This document shows, one piece after another, positions 10,999 to 20,813 of a stretch of 64,000 nt of DNA (positions are counted from its first letter, which is position 1; each line of letters begins with the position of its first letter). Made by a program: the position numbers and the translations under genes. Source of the stretch: Stenotrophomonas sp. ESTM1D_MKCIP4_1 (GTDB lineage: Bacteria; Pseudomonadota; Gammaproteobacteria; Xanthomonadales; Xanthomonadaceae); assembly GCF_003086895.1 (NCBI RefSeq), contig NZ_CP026004.1, positions 3,864,684 through 3,928,683 on the forward strand, given 5' to 3'. The notes below the pieces were generated by a model, which ran no database searches, had not been told where the DNA came from, and saw only the letters and a list, made by a program, of their open reading frames with translations.

Positions 10999-11805
10999 AT
11001 GTCCTCCACGACCGCTCCCATCGAACGGCCTCGCATCTCGGCCTGCATTATCGCGTTCAACGAGGCCGGGCGCATCGGCGACTGCCTGGCCTCGCTGGCC
11101 TTCTGCGATGAGATCGTGGTGGTGGATTCCCAGTCCACCGATGCCACCGTGGCCATCGCCGAGGCCGCAGGCGCCCGCGTCCTGCAGCGTCCGTTCGATG
11201 GCTTCCGCAGCCAGAAGGCGTTCTGCGTCGAACAGGCCCGCCACGACTGGGTGCTGTGCCTGGATGCCGACGAGCGCATCAGCCCGGAACTGCGCGCGGC
11301 CATCGAGCAGGCCCGCGAGGGCGGATTCGCTGGCCACGCCGGCTACCGCTTCGCGCGCCTGTCGGAGTACTTCGGCAGATTCCTGCGCCACGGCAACGCC
11401 TACCCGGACCGGGTGATGCGCCTGTTCGACCGCCGCCGCGGTGGCTGGCGCGGCAAGCGCGAGATCCACGAAGCCGCCAGCGTCGATGGCAGCGTCGGCA
11501 CCCTGCGGGGCGATCTCATCCACTACCCGTACCGGTCCCTGCAGCAGCAGCTGGCCAAGACCGAAAAGTACGCGCGGATGATGGCCGAGCACGAGTTCGC
11601 GCGTGGCAAGCGGGCCACCCTGGGCAAGCTGGTGCTGGCGCCGGCCTGGCGGTTCTGGCGCGGCTTCGTGTTCCGCGGCGGTTTCCGCGATGGCTGGCAC
11701 GGCCTGGTGTACGCCTACGTGCGCGCCAACTACGTGCGGCAGAAGACCATCATGCTGTGGATGCTGGGCAACGGACAGGCCGTGGCCGACCCGCGCAACG
11801 ATTGA
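10999..11805 (+). CDS. Family 2 glycosyltransferase, WaaE/KdtX-like
   Basis: 268-aa GT-A glycosyltransferase. The N-terminal nucleotide-sugar domain reads ISACIIAFNEAGRIGDCL, the DxD-type site is in VLCLDADERISPEL, and the family motif HEAASVDGSVGTLRGDLIHY follows. This layout is typical of WaaE-type enzymes that add a sugar to the lipopolysaccharide core. Its ATG at 10999 overlaps the ATG region of the divergent CDP-glycerol transferase gene, so any promoter must lie inside the neighbour's coding sequence. Together with the genes out to 15 kb it forms an envelope polysaccharide block. Confidence 0.85.
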   Translation: MSSTTAPIERPRISACIIAFNEAGRIGDCLASLAFCDEIVVVDSQSTDATVAIAEAAGARVLQRPFDGFRSQKAFCVEQARHDWVLCLDADERISPELRAAIEQAREGGFAGHAGYRFARLSEYFGRFLRHGNAYPDRVMRLFDRRRGGWRGKREIHEAASVDGSVGTLRGDLIHYPYRSLQQQLAKTEKYARMMAEHEFARGKRATLGKLVLAPAWRFWRGFVFRGGFRDGWHGLVYAYVRANYVRQKTIMLWMLGNGQAVADPRND

Positions 11806-11814
11806 TCCGGCATC

Positions 11815-11905
11815 TGTGCCGACCAGCGGTCGGCACCCACCACTGCAGAACCCCTGTGCCGACCAACGGTCGGCACCTACCGGTAACTCTGTCGGCACCT
11901 ACCGC
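11815..11905. repeat. Cluster of short palindromic intergenic repeats
   Basis: Three copies of a palindrome family, GTGCCGACCAGCGGTCGGCAC, its variant with CCAACGG, and a half copy (GTCGGCACCTACC), fill the space between convergent genes. This is another REP/SMAG-type variant; the ends carry the CTAC/GTAG signature. Confidence 0.75.
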
Positions 11906-11913
11906 TGCAGACG

Positions 11914-13218
11914 TCAGGCCTTCGCTCGGTGGCGTGCGCCTTCCAGCAGCGACAGGCCGGTCAGCAGGCCGACGATGGTCACGTAGAAACTGGCCGTCAT
12001 CTGGTGGGCGAACATCGATTGGGTGAGCCCGCACAGCACGTAGGCGATGACGATCATCACCCCGGCCGCCGCCGGCCCACGGAAGGTGACCCGCCCACTG
12101 CGCCGGTGCAGGAAAACGAACACCCACAGCGGCACGCCGTACACCGCGATCAGCATCAACAGGCCGGGCAGGCCCTGGGTGGCGGCCCATTCGGCCACAT
12201 CGTTGTGCGCATGGCCCAAGTGGCAGCGCACTTCGGCCGGGTCGTCCCGGCACACCGGCACGCGCTGCATGGCGCTGTCGAAGTGACCAATGCCCACGCC
12301 AGTCAACGGATGATCGAGGAAGGTCTCCCAGGCCACCTGCATGCGCTCCACGCGCGCACCGGCAGAGGAATCGACGTCACCCTGCTCCAGCTTCTGCACA
12401 TCGCTGTGCAGCTCGGTCAGGCGCACCTGGTGGCGCAGTTCGGGCACCGACAGCAGCAGCGTGGCGCCGATGGCCAACATGCCGGCCAGCACCGACAGGC
12501 GGGCCACACCGGTCCGCCAGCGCAGGCTCAGGGCCAGCACCACCAGCAGCGCCAACAGGGCGGCGAACACGCCACGGCTGCCGGTCAGCACGATGGTGCC
12601 GCAGCCGGCCGCCATGCCCACGATCACCAGCGACCAGCGCCGCGACGGGCGGCAGAACACCAGCAGGACCATCAGCATGACCACGATGTCGGCCAGCACG
12701 ATGGCGTTGGTGCTCAGTTCGGCACGCGGCGCGCCCTGCAGCACCTGCACCAGCGACAGCACGAAGGTGGCCAGCAACCCGGCCAGCGCGCCGCGCCACA
12801 ACCAGCGCAGGTCCGGGCGCAATGCACAGACCCACAGTGCGATCCACGGGATCACCAGGAACCGGGAACGGTTGTCGACGTCACGCAGCCCCTGCTCGAA
12901 CAGCAGCACCGACAGCAGGCCCAGCGCCACCGCCGCCAGCATCATCCAGGTCAGCGCACGCACGGGGGTGCCGCCCATGCCCCGCGCGCGCCACAGCAGT
13001 TCGGGCGCCAGCAGCGAGCTGACCAGCAGGGTCAGCGCATACGGCAACAGGTTCACCGGTACGGTCAGTACCAGCGCCGGCATGCAGAACAGGCCGATCT
13101 GTGCGATCCAGTGCGCGGCGCCGAGGCGGCCGCCCGCAGGCGCGGGCAGCGGATGGGCGTGGGAAGGGCTCAGGTTGTCCGGTGAAGCTGGCACGTCGGG
13201 AATGATCGCTGCGGTCAT
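11914..13218 (-). CDS. O-antigen ligase-like membrane protein (Wzy_C/WaaL family)
   Basis: 434-aa polytopic inner-membrane protein with about ten to twelve hydrophobic segments. The conserved Wzy_C segment is visible: TGSRGVFAALLALLVV, then the large periplasmic loop with RVERMQVAWETFLDHPLTGVG and GHAHNDVAEWAATQGLPGL, which carries the conserved arginine and histidine of O-antigen ligases. Such proteins transfer O-antigen to lipid A-core, or polymerise or ligate other glycans; which one is unclear. It is preceded on the same strand by a terminator that separates it from the ArnT-like gene. Confidence 0.85.
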   Translation of the reverse strand: MTAAIIPDVPASPDNLSPSHAHPLPAPAGGRLGAAHWIAQIGLFCMPALVLTVPVNLLPYALTLLVSSLLAPELLWRARGMGGTPVRALTWMMLAAVALGLLSVLLFEQGLRDVDNRSRFLVIPWIALWVCALRPDLRWLWRGALAGLLATFVLSLVQVLQGAPRAELSTNAIVLADIVVMLMVLLVFCRPSRRWSLVIVGMAAGCGTIVLTGSRGVFAALLALLVVLALSLRWRTGVARLSVLAGMLAIGATLLLSVPELRHQVRLTELHSDVQKLEQGDVDSSAGARVERMQVAWETFLDHPLTGVGIGHFDSAMQRVPVCRDDPAEVRCHLGHAHNDVAEWAATQGLPGLLMLIAVYGVPLWVFVFLHRRSGRVTFRGPAAAGVMIVIAYVLCGLTQSMFAHQMTASFYVTIVGLLTGLSLLEGARHRAKA

Positions 13219-13223
13219 GCGGA

Positions 13224-13252
13224 AGAAAACGGCGGCCGTGTCGCGGGCCGCC
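13224..13252 (-). terminator. Intrinsic terminator of the ArnT-like gene
   Basis: The minus strand contains GGCGGCC-N8-GGCCGCC followed by GTTTTCTT, just before the start of the O-antigen ligase-like gene and about 60 bp after the ArnT-like stop. Confidence 0.7.
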
Positions 13253-13312
13253 CGCCTGATGTTTTACTGCCTTTGTCCACGCTTGGGCAGTCTGGACAAG
13301 CCAGCGGCCACG

Positions 13313-15028
13313 TTATTGCTCACTTTTCTGCAACCACCGTTCACGTTTCAGTTCGGCTTCGCTGGGCTCGCAGGGGCCGTGCACCGCCGACGCCGGTACC
13401 AACCACCAACGGCGGCGGTTGGCGACACCGGCCAGCACCGCCCCGCTGCGCTCCACGCAGGACAGCAGCGCATCCTCACGCACCAGCAGCCAGCGCCGCT
13501 GCGGCGACAGCCGCTGCCATTGCACCCCGGCCTGCAACTGCTCGTGCCAGGGCACGTTGAAGCCGAAGGTCGCTGCCGGCCGGTCGGCCATCAGCAGGTT
13601 CTGCTCCTTCCAGGCCACCAGGCCCAGCTCCGCATCGGCGCCGATGCGCGTGCCCACCGAATGCATGAGGCCGCGCGCCGAACTGGAATCGTTCAGCGCC
13701 GGATAGCCGACCAGGCTGTACAGCACCCACACCACCGTCAGCATCGACACCAGCGCCAGGTGGCGGCGCGACGGGCCGAACAACAGCAGGCCGGCAATGC
13801 CCGCCCCGCCCATGGCCAGCGCCGCCCACGCCAACGCCTCCATCGCGCCCGGTGCCAGGCCACGTTCCTGCACGAGCCGCGCCTCGAACCCAGGCGTACC
13901 CAGCAGGGCCGACGCGCCGGCAGCCAGGGTGCCCAGCGCCAGCAGCAGGGTGAAGCCGCCCAGCACCCACTGCATGTCGCGACGGCGCAGCAGGCCCGGC
14001 ATCAAGGGCGCCAGGGCCAGGCAGAACATCGGCAGCGCCGGCAGGATGTAGACGTCGCGCTTGCCGTGCGGAAGGGAAAAGAACAGCACGATCATCAGCC
14101 ACCAGGCCAGCGGCAGCAGGTAGCGCGCATCGCGTCGCTGCAGGCGCCGCCGCCACGCGGGGATCGCCCACGGCAGGGCCAGGAACGCCGGGATCCACAT
14201 CGACGGCATCGTGCCGAGGAAGTACCACCAGGGCTGGTGGTGGTCCCAGGACTGCGTGTAGCGCTTGGCCGTCTGCCGGAACAGGATGTCGTCCAGATAG
14301 GCCTGGTATTCGCCAGGCTTCGCCGCCAGCGCGGTCATCACCATCGGCACCAGCCACAGCGCGAGGGCCAGCACGAAGGCCAGCGGCGCCAGCCAGAAGC
14401 GCAGGTCGCGTGCGTGCAGGCGCACCCGCGGCCAGTGCAGCGCCGAGGCGATGGCCGCCGGCAGGATCATCAGCAGCGCGATCACCCCGACCCCCTTGGT
14501 GATGACCCCGATGCCGGCGAAGAACCACCCGGCCCACCACCAGCGCCAGGCCGGCCCCAGCAGCAGGTGGCGCAGCAGCCCGTAGTTGGCCAGGGTGATG
14601 AACAGCACCACCAGCGGGTCGATCTGCGCTTTCTTGGCCTGGAAGGTGAACTGCAGTGCGAACAGCAACGCCCAGCCGGCGTACAGGCCGACCCGCCGCG
14701 TCCACAGCCGCCGGCCCAGGTCGACCACGCACCACAAGGTGCCCAGCGCGGCGATCAGCGAGGGCAGCAGGAAGGCCACCCGCGCGTTGCCGATCAGGCT
14801 GTACACGGTGGCCTGCCACCACATCAGCATGGGCGGCTTGTCCGAATACAGCTCCAGCCCCCGGTGCGGGAACAGCCACTGGCCGCTGTCCACCATCTGC
14901 TTGGCGACCAGGGCGAAGCGGGGCTCGTCCGACGGCCAGGGGTCGCGCAATCCGAGCCCCGCACCGATTACCAGCAGGGCCATCACTACGAACAACCCCG
15001 TTTCGCGTGACGCGCGGGTTTTCAGCAT
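13313..15028 (-). CDS. Dolichyl-phosphate-mannose/ArnT-like family 39 glycosyltransferase
   Basis: 571-aa multi-spanning protein. The first periplasmic loop carries the PMT-family acidic motif in RDPWPSDEPRFALVAKQM, followed by LELYSDKPPMLMWWQATVY, and later HGKRDVYILPALP, all typical of ArnT/PMT transferases that use polyprenyl-phosphate sugars on the periplasmic side. About eleven hydrophobic stretches precede a C-terminal soluble domain (from about 470). It may add 4-amino-arabinose or another sugar to lipid A or core; the donor cannot be told. No arnBCAD genes are adjacent, so the ArnT name is not assigned. Confidence 0.8.
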   Translation of the reverse strand: MLKTRASRETGLFVVMALLVIGAGLGLRDPWPSDEPRFALVAKQMVDSGQWLFPHRGLELYSDKPPMLMWWQATVYSLIGNARVAFLLPSLIAALGTLWCVVDLGRRLWTRRVGLYAGWALLFALQFTFQAKKAQIDPLVVLFITLANYGLLRHLLLGPAWRWWWAGWFFAGIGVITKGVGVIALLMILPAAIASALHWPRVRLHARDLRFWLAPLAFVLALALWLVPMVMTALAAKPGEYQAYLDDILFRQTAKRYTQSWDHHQPWWYFLGTMPSMWIPAFLALPWAIPAWRRRLQRRDARYLLPLAWWLMIVLFFSLPHGKRDVYILPALPMFCLALAPLMPGLLRRRDMQWVLGGFTLLLALGTLAAGASALLGTPGFEARLVQERGLAPGAMEALAWAALAMGGAGIAGLLLFGPSRRHLALVSMLTVVWVLYSLVGYPALNDSSSARGLMHSVGTRIGADAELGLVAWKEQNLLMADRPAATFGFNVPWHEQLQAGVQWQRLSPQRRWLLVREDALLSCVERSGAVLAGVANRRRWWLVPASAVHGPCEPSEAELKRERWLQKSEQ

Positions 15029-15050
15029 GGGAACTCGGACAGCGGAGAGG

Positions 15051-16382
15051 TCAGGCCGTTTTTAGCAGACGCGCGTAGAAGAATCCGTCAGCGTCGTCTT
15101 CACCCGGCAGGCGCTGGCGGGCGATGCCCTCGCAGTCCAGGCCAAATGCGTCACCCAGCGGTGCCGCTTCGGCGTCCGGGTGCCACTTCAGGAAGGCACG
15201 CACCTGGTCCACGTTCTCGGCCCGCAGGATCGAGCAGGTGGCATACAGCAGCACGCCACCAGGCCGCAGCATCGCCCAGCAGGCTTCCAGCAGGCGCGCC
15301 TGCACGCCCACCAGTGCCTCGATGTCCTCGGCACGGCGGTGGAACATCACGTCGGGCTGGCGGCGGATGACGCCGGTGGCCGAGCACGGTGCATCCAGCA
15401 GGATCGCGTCGAACGGGGTGCCGTCCCACCACGCTGCCGTGTCGCTGGCGTCGGCCACCTGGGTCTGCACGTGTTCGCCGACACCCGTGCGTGCATAGGT
15501 GTCCTTGGCCCGCGCCAGGCGGCGGGCGTCGATGTCCAGCGCCAGCAGACGCAGGCTCGGGTCGCGTTCCAGCAGGTGTGCCGACTTGCCGCCCGGTGCG
15601 GCGCAGGCGTCGAGCACCCGCGCACCGGCCGGCGGCGCCAGGGCATCGGCCGCACACTGCGCCGAGAGGTCCTGCACGGACAGCGCGCCGTCGGCAAAGC
15701 CCGGCAGCTGATTGACCGGGCTGGCCTCGGCCAGGCGCAGCGCATCGTCGCTGAGCGGGCTGGCTTCGGCGGCGATGCCGGCCTCGGCCAGTGCGGCCAG
15801 CGCCTTGTCGCGGCCACCCTGCTGGCGGTTGGCGCGCAGCCACAGCGGTGCCGGCTGCAGACTGGCGCTGAAGATCGCCTCGGCCTGCTGCGGCCAGTCG
15901 CGCTCGACCGCCTCGGCCAACCAGGCCGGGAACGCGTCGCGCGCGGGTTGTTCGGGGAAGCCCTCACGCTGCGCACGGCGCAGGATGGCGTTGACCAGGC
16001 CCGCCTGGCGCTCGCGGCCCAGCGCGCGCGCGGCATCCACGGTGGCTGACAGGGCCGCGTGGGCCGGCAGCTCCAGCACGTCCAGCTGGGCGAAACCCAC
16101 CATCAACAGGGTGCGCAGGTCCGCATCGCGCGCCGACAGCGGCTTCTGCATCCACGCCTGCAGCGCGGCATCGTAGGTGCTGCGACGGCGCAGCACGGCG
16201 AAGCACAGGGCTTCGAGCAGCGCGCGGTCACGGGTGTCGGCCAGCTTGGGCAGGGCCCACGCCAGTTCGGCCTTCAGCGAACGGCCACGGGTGAAGACCT
16301 GGGCCAGCACGCGGGCGGCCAGCATGCGGGTCGCAGCGCCCGGCGCGGCCTTGGCAATGGAGAAATCGTTCTGCTTCGACAC
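15051..16382 (-). CDS. rsmB: 16S rRNA (cytosine(967)-C5)-methyltransferase
   Basis: 443-aa RsmB. The N-terminal NusB-like RNA-binding domain (about 20-150) is followed by the SAM-dependent domain: motif [18 protein letters not shown], the Pro-Cys motif [18 protein letters not shown], and the second catalytic Cys in [17 protein letters not shown]. The GTG start ([11 protein letters not shown]) has GGGAG upstream and sits 4 bp after the fmt stop; a long open frame further upstream is only fmt read in another frame. It is the third gene of the def-fmt-rsmB cluster, a common arrangement. Confidence 0.95.
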   Translation of the reverse strand: MSKQNDFSIAKAAPGAATRMLAARVLAQVFTRGRSLKAELAWALPKLADTRDRALLEALCFAVLRRRSTYDAALQAWMQKPLSARDADLRTLLMVGFAQLDVLELPAHAALSATVDAARALGRERQAGLVNAILRRAQREGFPEQPARDAFPAWLAEAVERDWPQQAEAIFSASLQPAPLWLRANRQQGGRDKALAALAEAGIAAEASPLSDDALRLAEASPVNQLPGFADGALSVQDLSAQCAADALAPPAGARVLDACAAPGGKSAHLLERDPSLRLLALDIDARRLARAKDTYARTGVGEHVQTQVADASDTAAWWDGTPFDAILLDAPCSATGVIRRQPDVMFHRRAEDIEALVGVQARLLEACWAMLRPGGVLLYATCSILRAENVDQVRAFLKWHPDAEAAPLGDAFGLDCEGIARQRLPGEDDADGFFYARLLKTA

Positions 16383-16386
16383 CGGT

Positions 16387-17313
16387 TTACGCTCCCACGC
16401 GCAGGTCGCGGCGCGCATTGAGGTAGTCGGCGGCGGTGATCGCCTTGCCGCCCTCGCGCTGCAGCACGCGCAGGCGCAGGGCGCCCTGCCCGCAGGCAAT
16501 GTCGATGCCTTCGCGGCCGGCCGCCAGCACGGTGCCAGCGGCCTGGCCATGGGCGAGGTCCAGCGCCACCGCACCGTGGATGCGCACGCGCTCGCCGGCC
16601 AACTGCGCTTCGGCAATCGGCCACGGGTTGAACGCACGCACGGTACGCGCCAGGGCCTGTGCGTCCTGCGCCCAGTCCAGCTTCGCTTCGGCCTTGTCCA
16701 GCTTGTGTGCGTAGGTGACACCTTCCGCCGGCTGCGGCCGTGCGATCGGCTTGATGCCCGCGCGCAGCAGGCCCAGGCCATCGGACAGCACCTGCGCACC
16801 CAGTGCGGCCAGCGCATCGTGCAGGTCACCCCCGGTGGCGGTGGCGGCAATCGGAAGTTCCTGGTGCAGCAGCACCGGGCCGGTATCCAGCCCGGCTTCC
16901 ATCTGCATCAGGCACACGCCTGTGGTGGCATCGCCGGCCTGGATCGCACGCTGGATCGGCGCGGCGCCACGCCAGCGCGGCAGCAGCGAGGCATGCACGT
17001 TCCAGCAGCCATGGGTCGGAATGGCCAGCACCGCCTTGGGCAGGATCAGGCCATAGGCCACCACCACCATCAGGTCGGGCTGCAGATCACGCAGCTGCTG
17101 CTGGGCGGCGGCGGCGTCCTTCAGGCTTTCCGGCTGGTAGACGGGAATGCCACGGGCCACCGCTTCCAGCTTGACCGGCGACGGCGCCAGGCCACGGCCA
17201 CGGCCGGCCGGGCGATCGGGCTGGGTGTAGACGGCCACGACCTCGTGATGGCGCGCGGCCGCACGCAGCGACGACACCGCGAATTCCGGCGTACCGGCAA
17301 AGACAATCCTCAT
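16387..17313 (-). CDS. fmt: Methionyl-tRNA formyltransferase
   Basis: 308-aa Fmt, which formylates initiator Met-tRNA with 10-formyl-THF. Start [12 protein letters not shown] is the family N-terminus. The catalytic region reads [20 protein letters not shown] (Asn/His of the active site), with the SLLPRWRG signature, and the C-terminal OB-like domain ends [22 protein letters not shown]. It lies between def (upstream, 121 bp gap) and rsmB (4 bp gap), so the latter two are surely co-transcribed. Confidence 0.97.
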   Translation of the reverse strand: MRIVFAGTPEFAVSSLRAAARHHEVVAVYTQPDRPAGRGRGLAPSPVKLEAVARGIPVYQPESLKDAAAAQQQLRDLQPDLMVVVAYGLILPKAVLAIPTHGCWNVHASLLPRWRGAAPIQRAIQAGDATTGVCLMQMEAGLDTGPVLLHQELPIAATATGGDLHDALAALGAQVLSDGLGLLRAGIKPIARPQPAEGVTYAHKLDKAEAKLDWAQDAQALARTVRAFNPWPIAEAQLAGERVRIHGAVALDLAHGQAAGTVLAAGREGIDIACGQGALRLRVLQREGGKAITAADYLNARRDLRVGA

Positions 17314-17434
17314 GGCTACCCCACTTGCAGGATGGATTCGTGCAGAAAGAACAACGGCGCCGTCGGCCGGCGCCGTGCAGCCCGCGCGGGAAGCGCAGGC
17401 GGGGGCCACCGCGAAGGGCGGCCCGCGATGGCGG

Positions 17435-17947
17435 TCAGGCCACGTGCTTGCGCTGCTTGGCCAGCTTCTTGCGCACCATTTCGCGCTTCAGCGGCGACAG
17501 GTAATCAATGAACAGCTTGCCGTCCAGGTGGTCCATCTCGTGCTGTACGCACACGGCCAGCAGGCCGTCGGTGCTCAGCTCCTGCGGCTGCCCCTGGCGG
17601 TCCAGGTACTTCACCGTGATGGTGTCGGCACGGGTCACGTCCGCGAAGATGCCCGGCACCGACAGGCACCCTTCCTGGTACACCTGGCCTCCGTCCTTGG
17701 CGACGATTTCCGGGTTGATGAAGACCCGCGGCTCGTTCTTCTCTTCGCTCACGTCGATGACCATGAAGCGCTTGTGCACGTCCACCTGGCTGGCGGCCAG
17801 GCCGATGCCGGGGGCGTCGTACATGGTCTGGAACATGTCGTCGATGAGGGTCTGGAAGGCCGGGGTGGTGACCTCGGCGGCGTCGATCAACGCAGCCTTG
17901 GTACGCAGGCGCGGATCGGGGAACTCAAGAATGGGGAGCAGGGCCAT
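17435..17947 (-). CDS. def: Peptide deformylase
   Basis: 170-aa Def, the metal-dependent enzyme that removes the N-formyl group from nascent proteins. The three family motifs are all present: GIGLAASQV (motif 1), EGCLSVPG (motif 2, metal-binding Cys) and QHEMDHLDG (motif 3, metal-binding His residues and catalytic Glu). The start [14 protein letters not shown] is the conserved N-terminus; a TTG 20 codons earlier is rejected. It is the first gene of def-fmt-rsmB and is divergent from the LysM gene. Confidence 0.97.
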   Translation of the reverse strand: MALLPILEFPDPRLRTKAALIDAAEVTTPAFQTLIDDMFQTMYDAPGIGLAASQVDVHKRFMVIDVSEEKNEPRVFINPEIVAKDGGQVYQEGCLSVPGIFADVTRADTITVKYLDRQGQPQELSTDGLLAVCVQHEMDHLDGKLFIDYLSPLKREMVRKKLAKQRKHVA

Positions 17948-18076
17948 GGCTGTTTCCGGGTTGGGGGCCGGGGATACGCCGGCATACGTCGCAGATTCTA
18001 TCTGCAACGCTTGCCTTGCGCCCCGGTTTCTGGACTATAGTGCGCGAACCTGTTGGGGAATCAGGGCTTCGCACCT

Positions 18077-19204
18077 ATGTTGCTTCGTTTTCGTACGGTC
18101 GTCGCTGCGGCGATGCTGACCGTGGCTGCCTATGCTACCGCTGTTGAAGTGAACGGCGGGCACCCGGACACCTATGTGGTCCGCAAAGGGGACACGCTGT
18201 GGGACATTGCAGGTCGTTTCCTGCAGAAGCCCTGGCTGTGGCCGGAGATCTGGCAGGCCAACCCGCAGATCGCCAACCCGCATCTCATCTACCCGGGCGA
18301 CGTGCTCAGCCTGGCCTACCTGGACCGCGTGACGGCCCAGCCCGGCCCGCGCACGGAGGCCCCGTTGACCGGCGTGCCGCTGTCGGAGGTCGAACCCTTC
18401 CTGAAGCAGCTGAGCGTGGTCGACAGCATCGACCAGCTGCCCTACGTGGTCGGCCTGGAAGAGAACCGCCTGCGCGCCACCAGCGGCCAGGCCGCCTATG
18501 TCCGCCTGGCCGATGCCCAGGTTGGCCAGCGCTGGGCGGTGGTCCGCCCGACGGTGCGCTACGGCCAGCCCAAGCCGACCGAGGACCTGACCGCCAATGG
18601 GGATGTCACCCCGGGCAGCGGCAATCTGTGGAAGGCCTACAACACCCCGAACCATCGCCGCGGCGTGCTGGGCTATGAACTGGCCCAGGTTGGCGTCGGC
18701 ACCATCACCCAGGTGGCCGGCGGCAGGACCGAAGCCTCCACCCTGATGCTGGACGCCAACAGCAACGGCCGTGAAGTACGCGCCGGTGACCGCCTGGTGC
18801 AGGTGGAAGCGCAGCCGTACGACCTGCAGTTCTTCCCGCATGTACCGGCCGCCAGCCTGGAAGGCCTGGACGTGCGTGTGCTGGCCGTGGCCGACATGTT
18901 CAATGCCGGCGGCCCGCGCGACGTCATCGCCATCTCGGCCGGCCGCAGCCAGGGCGTGGACAACGGCACCGTGTTCTCGCTGTGGCGCCAGGGCAGTCAT
19001 GTCGCCCACCGCATGAAGTACCCGAACTCCTCGCGCATGGACGATTCACCGTCCACCGGCGCGGGCCGGGTCAGCCTGCCGGACGAGTATGCCGCCCACG
19101 CGATGGTGTTCCGCACCTTCGACAACGTCAGCTACGCGCTGGTGATGCAGGGCGTGAAGCCAGTGAAGGTGGGCTACAGCGCCCAGCACCCGGACGCGAA
19201 GTAA
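18077..19204 (+). CDS. Secreted LysM-domain protein
   Basis: 375-aa protein with a clear signal peptide (MLLRFRTVVAAAMLTVAAYATA). Residues about 32-85 form a LysM peptidoglycan-binding domain (TYVVRKGDTLWDIAGRFL ... NPHLIYPGDVL). The rest (about 100-375) is a conserved xanthomonad/pseudomonad C-terminal region of unknown role. In many gammaproteobacteria a LysM protein of this kind stands between def and dprA, exactly as here, so it probably belongs to the conserved def-dprA neighbourhood. It ends shortly before a strong terminator. Confidence 0.9.
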   Translation: MLLRFRTVVAAAMLTVAAYATAVEVNGGHPDTYVVRKGDTLWDIAGRFLQKPWLWPEIWQANPQIANPHLIYPGDVLSLAYLDRVTAQPGPRTEAPLTGVPLSEVEPFLKQLSVVDSIDQLPYVVGLEENRLRATSGQAAYVRLADAQVGQRWAVVRPTVRYGQPKPTEDLTANGDVTPGSGNLWKAYNTPNHRRGVLGYELAQVGVGTITQVAGGRTEASTLMLDANSNGREVRAGDRLVQVEAQPYDLQFFPHVPAASLEGLDVRVLAVADMFNAGGPRDVIAISAGRSQGVDNGTVFSLWRQGSHVAHRMKYPNSSRMDDSPSTGAGRVSLPDEYAAHAMVFRTFDNVSYALVMQGVKPVKVGYSAQHPDAK

Positions 19205-19229
19205 GCGCAGCGGTCTGAAAGCACTACGC

Positions 19230-19256
19230 GAAGGCGCCCCAGGGCGCCTTCGTTGT
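19230..19256 (+). terminator. Intrinsic terminator after the LysM gene
   Basis: GAAGGCGCCC-CA-GGGCGCCTTC followed by GTTGTTTG, 26 bp after the stop codon. An almost identical hairpin reappears at 19590-19611 on the far side of the repeat array. Confidence 0.8.
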
Positions 19257-19259
19257 TTG

Positions 19260-19611
19260 TGGCGGCCCGCGAAAACCCCGCGCTGCGCGCGGAAGTCGAC
19301 CAACGGTCGACTCTACCCCCGACAGCAGTCGACCCCACCCCACCGCAGCGGACTCCCCCGGTAGAGTCGACCGTTGGTCGACTGCCCTTCGATCCGCCCG
19401 CGAAAACCCCGCGCCGCGCGCGGAAGTCGACCAACGGTCGACTCTACCCCCGACAGCGGTCGCCGCGGCGGATTCTCCCGGTAGAGTCGACCGTTGGTCG
19501 ACTGCTTTTCGATCGGCCCACGAAACCCCGCGCCGCGCGCGGTAGTCGACCCCACCCCGCCGCGGCGGATTCCCCTTACACCACCATGCGAAGGCGCCCT
19601 AGGGCGCCTTC
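19260..19611. repeat. GTAG-type palindromic repeat array with a second copy of the preceding hairpin
   Basis: This gene-free stretch contains alternating copies of GTCGACCAACGGTCGACTCTAC and GTAGAGTCGACCGTTGGTCGAC, at about 19296, 19363, 19424, 19481 and a partial at 19542, separated by CGCGAAAACCCCGCG-type spacers also seen in the 155-bp array. It ends with GAAGGCGCCC-TA-GGGCGCCTTC (19590-19611), a near copy of the terminator at 19230. No gene is seen in it. Confidence 0.85.
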
Positions 19612-19636
19612 GTCGCCCGTGCCGGATAGTCGGCCG

Positions 19637-20770
19637 ATGCCCCGCTCCGAACCTGCCCCCGAAGCCCTCGCCCGCTTGGTCCTGGCCGGCGGGCCGCTGG
19701 CGCCACGCCGCGCCCTGTTGCTGGCCAGCGGCGATGCCGCCGCCGCCCTTTCCCTGGGGGTGGCCGGTTGGCGCGCCCATGGCTGTTCCGCCGAACAATG
19801 CGCGGCGCTGCAACAGCCCGACCCAACCGCGCTGGCCGCCACGCTGCGCTGGCTGCAGCAACCCGGCCAGCAGCTGCTGGGCTGCACCGACCCCGCATTT
19901 CCGCCGTTGCTGCAGGACATCCCGCAGCCGCCGCTGGCCCTGTTCGTGGCCGGCGACCCCAACGTCGCCTGGCACCCGTCGGTGGCCGTGGTCGGCAGCC
20001 GCTCGCCGACGCCCACCGGGCGCGCCCTGGCCACGCGCTTCGCCCAGTGCTTCGTTGAGGCCGGCCTGGCGGTGACCAGCGGCCTGGCCGCCGGCATCGA
20101 TGCGGCCGCCCATGGCGCCACACTGGACGCGCGCGGGCGCACGGTGGCTGTCATCGGCACCGGCCCGGACCTGACCTATCCCCCCGGCAATGCCCGCCTG
20201 CAGGCCCACATCGCCGCCGAAGGGGCCGTGCTGAGCGAGTACCCACCGGGCACGCCGGCACGGCCGGGACAGTTTCCGGCCCGCAACCGGCTGGTGGCCG
20301 GGTTGGCCCTGGCCACCGTGGTCGTCGAAGCCGCCCAGCGCTCTGGCGCTTTGATCACTGCCCGCCTGGCCGCAGAGGCCGGCCGCGAGGTCGGCGCGGT
20401 GCCCGGTTCGGTGCTGAACCCGCGGGCCGCCGGCTGCCATCGGCTGATCCGGGAGGGCGCGGCCCTGATCGAACGCCCCGAGGACGTACTGGAGCTGCTG
20501 GCCCCTGCCCTGCGCCAGCAGCTGCCCGGCTTGCAAAGCCGCCTGGGCACCCCCACTGAACAGGCACCGCCGGCAGACCTGCCGGACCGGTGGGTGAACG
20601 ACCCTGACTACCAGAGCTTGTGGCGGGCACTGGACGACAACCCAAGCAGTATGGATTCATTGATCACGCGTTGTGGATTGACGGCGCCTGAGGTGTCCTC
20701 CATGCTGCTGGCCATGGAACTGGCGGGAATCGTGGTGTGCGTACACGGCCGCTACTGTCGGACTCCCTAG
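19637..20770 (+). CDS. dprA: DNA processing protein DprA
   Basis: 377-aa DprA/Smf, which loads RecA on incoming single-stranded DNA during natural transformation. A Rossmann-like core carries [34 protein letters not shown] and [22 protein letters not shown], all family signatures. The C-terminal ~60 residues ([30 protein letters not shown]) form the DprA winged helix. The start [10 protein letters not shown] at 19637 follows the repeat array; earlier in-frame sequence is repeat and is rejected. Forms the conserved dprA-smg-topA order. Confidence 0.95.
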   Translation: MPRSEPAPEALARLVLAGGPLAPRRALLLASGDAAAALSLGVAGWRAHGCSAEQCAALQQPDPTALAATLRWLQQPGQQLLGCTDPAFPPLLQDIPQPPLALFVAGDPNVAWHPSVAVVGSRSPTPTGRALATRFAQCFVEAGLAVTSGLAAGIDAAAHGATLDARGRTVAVIGTGPDLTYPPGNARLQAHIAAEGAVLSEYPPGTPARPGQFPARNRLVAGLALATVVVEAAQRSGALITARLAAEAGREVGAVPGSVLNPRAAGCHRLIREGAALIERPEDVLELLAPALRQQLPGLQSRLGTPTEQAPPADLPDRWVNDPDYQSLWRALDDNPSSMDSLITRCGLTAPEVSSMLLAMELAGIVVCVHGRYCRTP

Positions 20771-20813
20771 TTTCTTCACCTCCACAGCGTCGCGCGACGC
20801 AGGCCGAGGGGCA

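Noticed and set aside
16383..16850. Long N-terminal extension of rsmB
   Set aside because: The extension is fmt coding sequence in a shifted frame; the GTG at 16382 has a ribosome site and gives the usual length.
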